DNA of 64,000 bases, taken from positions 1 to 64,000 of the forward strand of contig NZ_JAELTQ010000011.1 of the NCBI RefSeq assembly GCF_016428905.1. The letters are read 5' to 3'. Shown piece by piece: positions 63,614-64,000 of the stretch; within the stretch, counting starts at the first letter, position 1; every line of letters starts with the position of its first letter. A program made the position numbers and the translations under genes. The stretch comes from Dyella sp. ASV24 (lineage in GTDB: Bacteria > Pseudomonadota > Gammaproteobacteria > Xanthomonadales > Rhodanobacteraceae). Below the pieces are notes generated by a model. That model ran no database searches. It was not told the DNA's origin and worked only from the letters and a program-made list of their open reading frames with translations.

Positions 63614-64000
63614 TTAGCTGGCCAGCCGGAACGATCCCGGCAGCAGGGCCTGCACGGTGGTTTCCTGCACGGCGCCCGTCAGGTTGCCAAGCCACACGGG
63701 CATGGCTTCATCGCACAGTTCCGACATGACCTGTCGGCAAGCGCCGCAAGGGCTAATAGGGCCGACGGTATCGCCGATCACGGCGATTGCCGCGATATCG
63801 CCCGGGCGACAACCGGCCGCAACCGCCGAAAACAGAGCAGTGCGCTCTGCGCAGTTGCACAGACCGTAAGAGGCGTTCTCCACGTTGCAGCCGGTGAAGT
63901 GGCGACCGTCGTGTGTGACGAGTGCGGCACCGACGAGGAAGCGGGAGTAGGGCGCATAAGCGCATTCGCGCGCCTGGCGCGCCAAGTTCAGCAGGACATC
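63614..64000 (-). CDS. cdd: Cytidine deaminase, partial at the window edge
   Basis: Cytidine deaminase converts cytidine and deoxycytidine to uridine. Zinc ligands and the catalytic Glu are visible in GLCNCAERTALF (CAE) and SPCGACRQVM (PCxxC); the substrate loop FTGCNVENASYG is intact. The open frame continues through the window end (LLNLARQARECAYAPYSRFL), so the first few residues lie beyond 64000. The TTG at 63985 is probably not the true start. The usual length is about 130 residues. Confidence 0.92.
   Translation of the reverse strand, partial: DVLLNLARQARECAYAPYSRFLVGAALVTHDGRHFTGCNVENASYGLCNCAERTALFSAVAAGCRPGDIAAIAVIGDTVGPISPCGACRQVMSELCDEAMPVWLGNLTGAVQETTVQALLPGSFRLAS

Overview
The window looks like one end of a draft contig from a GC-rich gammaproteobacterium of the Lysobacterales (Xanthomonadales), most likely Rhodanobacteraceae (Dyella/Rhodanobacter-like). 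This rests on gene order (fliD-fliS-fliT-PilZ-fleQ-fliE..., fliA-cheYZA-motCD-cheW), high GC content, and dispersed GGAAT-type intergenic repeats of the kind seen in that order. Genus is an inference. The first 125 bases are not biological: a 53-base poly-C run followed by Illumina P7/Nextera adapter. Real sequence starts near 126, just where fliC would be expected.

Region 1 (126-24194) is the flagellar structural and regulatory cluster: fliD fliS fliT, an atypical PilZ gene, fleQ, fliE, fliF to fliK, fliL to fliR, flhB, flhA, flhF, flhG, fliA. Three strong sigma-54 promoters (before fleQ, fliE and fliL) divide it into transcription units. fliP is broken by a frameshift that looks like a deletion of about 17 bases. 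A 1.4-kb non-coding block with long inverted arms separates fliK from fliL.

Region 2 (24267-29706) is the first chemotaxis and motor block: cheY, cheZ, a cheA with a three-copy linker repeat in place of a P2 domain, motC, motD and cheW. An AI-2E family permease, a broken outer-membrane protein gene, an intact MetA-type outer-membrane protein and a DUF2252 gene follow (29795-34798).

Region 3 (35070-44631) is the most interesting metabolic locus. It is an apparent operon with a biuret-hydrolase-like cysteine amidohydrolase, three subunits resembling the AllH/AllF/AllG oxamate transcarbamylase, a carbamate kinase, a stand-alone allophanate-hydrolase C-terminal domain and a CodB-like permease, followed by a LysR regulator and a porin. 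It predicts uptake and energy-conserving phosphorolysis of a small ureide. No cyclic amidohydrolase or complete allophanate hydrolase is present.

Region 4 (44662-58865) is a second chemotaxis and late flagellar block. A fliK paralogue and an flhB C-terminal paralogue are transcribed divergently from STAS-cheY-cheA-mcp. cheW-mcp-cheR-cheD-cheB-(mcp-like)-STAS and a membrane diguanylate cyclase follow. Four sites match the FliA (sigma-28) consensus and tie this block, including the diguanylate cyclase, to the flagellar regulon.

Region 5 (59066-64000) holds ordinary genes on the minus strand: a small secreted protein, a Nudix hydrolase, a DMT transporter with an AraC regulator, a 5'-3' exonuclease, a nitroreductase and a cytidine deaminase cut by the window edge. 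No tRNA, rRNA, CRISPR array or insertion sequence was recognised.
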